Part shown: piece after piece, positions 63,684-64,000 of the stretch
Layout of the letters: each line of letters opens with the position of its first letter
Numbering within the stretch: position 1 is the first letter of the stretch
Notes under the pieces: model-generated
What the model was told of the DNA's origin: nothing
Databases searched by the model: none
The model's input: the letters and a program-made list of their open reading frames with translations, nothing else
Made by a program: the position numbers and the translations under genes
Source of the DNA: Hymenobacter cellulosilyticus
Lineage (GTDB): Bacteria > Bacteroidota > Bacteroidia > Cytophagales > Hymenobacteraceae
Assembly: GCF_022919215.1 (NCBI RefSeq)
Contig: NZ_CP095046.1
Location: 1,416,501 to 1,480,500 of the forward strand
Direction of reading: 5' to 3'
DNA length: 64,000 bases

Positions 63684-63735
63684 GGCGCCCGGTTTGGTTC
63701 TTGCCCGCCCCTGATCAAGAACCAAACCGGGCGCC
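63684..63735 (-). terminator. Terminator between the two M28 peptidase genes
   Basis: A perfect 20-bp stem (63684-63703 with 63716-63735), 12-base loop. On the minus strand it is followed by GGCTTTTC. It ends the upstream peptidase gene 40 bases after its stop. Confidence 0.85.
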
Positions 63736-63775
63736 GCAGTGCGGGCCAAATGCCGGCTAAAAAAGCAAGTCGGAG

Positions 63776-64000
63776 TTACGGCTTGTTGGAATCTACCACG
63801 ATGCGCTGCTCCCGGTTGGCCAGCTCCCAGGCCGTGTGAAACACGAGGTGGTTGCGCTTGGTCATCAGCGGAAACTCGATTTTGTCGACCTCGTCGGTTT
63901 CCTGGTGGTAGTCGGCATGGTCGCCGGTGGTGTAGAAAATCACCGGGATTTTGTGCTTGGCGAAGTTGTAGTGGTCGGAGCGGTAGTAAACCCGCTCGGG
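63776..64000 (-). CDS. Second M28-family metallopeptidase, C-terminal fragment (cut by window edge)
   Basis: Only the last 74 residues are inside the window. They contain VYYRSDHYNFAKHKIPVIFY (the last zinc-ligand His), DEVDKIEFPLMTKRNHLVF and the end HTAWELANREQRIVVDSNKP. The same positions in the downstream gene read YYRSDHYNFARHGIP, FFTAWELANREKRL, so the two are close tandem paralogues. The stop is TAA at 63778-63776. Confidence 0.9.
   Translation of the reverse strand, partial: PERVYYRSDHYNFAKHKIPVIFYTTGDHADYHQETDEVDKIEFPLMTKRNHLVFHTAWELANREQRIVVDSNKP

Noticed and set aside
62132..63760. A 542-codon open frame opposite the M28 peptidase
   Set aside because: Antisense shadow of an intact metallopeptidase with all zinc ligands.

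Overview
The window looks like chromosomal DNA of a GC-rich Bacteroidota of the Hymenobacter type (order Cytophagales). The evidence is a complete type IX secretion/gliding core (porP, gldK, gldL, gldM, gldN, and porW/sprE further on), secreted proteins with C-terminal T9SS sorting domains, paired TonB-dependent receptors, the phylum-typical promoter elements (TTTG, then TAnnTTTG about 19 bases later), and families largely confined to this phylum (DUF4271, DUF4386, DUF6766). No rRNA, tRNA, CRISPR array, transposase or integrase was seen.

Layout. 1-8 kb: the start of an MFS permease, a zinc-type CDF exporter, and a minus-strand metal-linked operon (small His-rich exported protein, TonB receptor, lipoprotein, second TonB receptor) with a clear promoter. 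8-17 kb: housekeeping genes: a SpoIIAA-like protein, htpG, a YwqK-like lipoprotein, yraN, lipB, a WecA/MraY-type transferase, a DUF4271 protein and hemD. 17-31 kb: the T9SS core operon, then uvrC, a class A PBP and the T9SS lipoprotein PorW/SprE on the minus strand. 30.7-36.6 kb: an ATP synthase operon (atpZ, an i-like membrane protein, atpB, E, F, H, A, G), without atpD and atpC. 36.7-48.4 kb: an accessory block of three tandem FG-GAP surface proteins and one giant beta-propeller protein, all likely T9SS cargo. Two paralogous XRE regulators bracket the propeller gene, each next to its own array of palindromes with a period of about 44 bp. 48.8-64 kb: mixed metabolism: DUF4386, HAD phosphatase, PafA-type phosphatase, ppa, UbiA-like protein, bifunctional NnrE-NnrD, msrB, sdaAA, lutB and two tandem M28 peptidases.

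Sequence quality matters for reading this annotation. At about 28 sites a gene is broken by a frame change, nearly always by one missing base in a run of G or C. Restoring one base per site rejoins recognisable domains and gives lengths divisible by three. These are most likely read errors, not pseudogenes, so I report each split gene as one feature over its full span.

The most unusual items are: (1) three 36-nt inverted-repeat units spaced exactly 44 bp apart beside one XRE gene, with a second, differently worded array beside its paralogue; (2) a perfect 22-bp duplication of the atpG 3' end flanking the first FG-GAP gene, which looks like an integration footprint; (3) the 14-blade (7+7) propeller protein.
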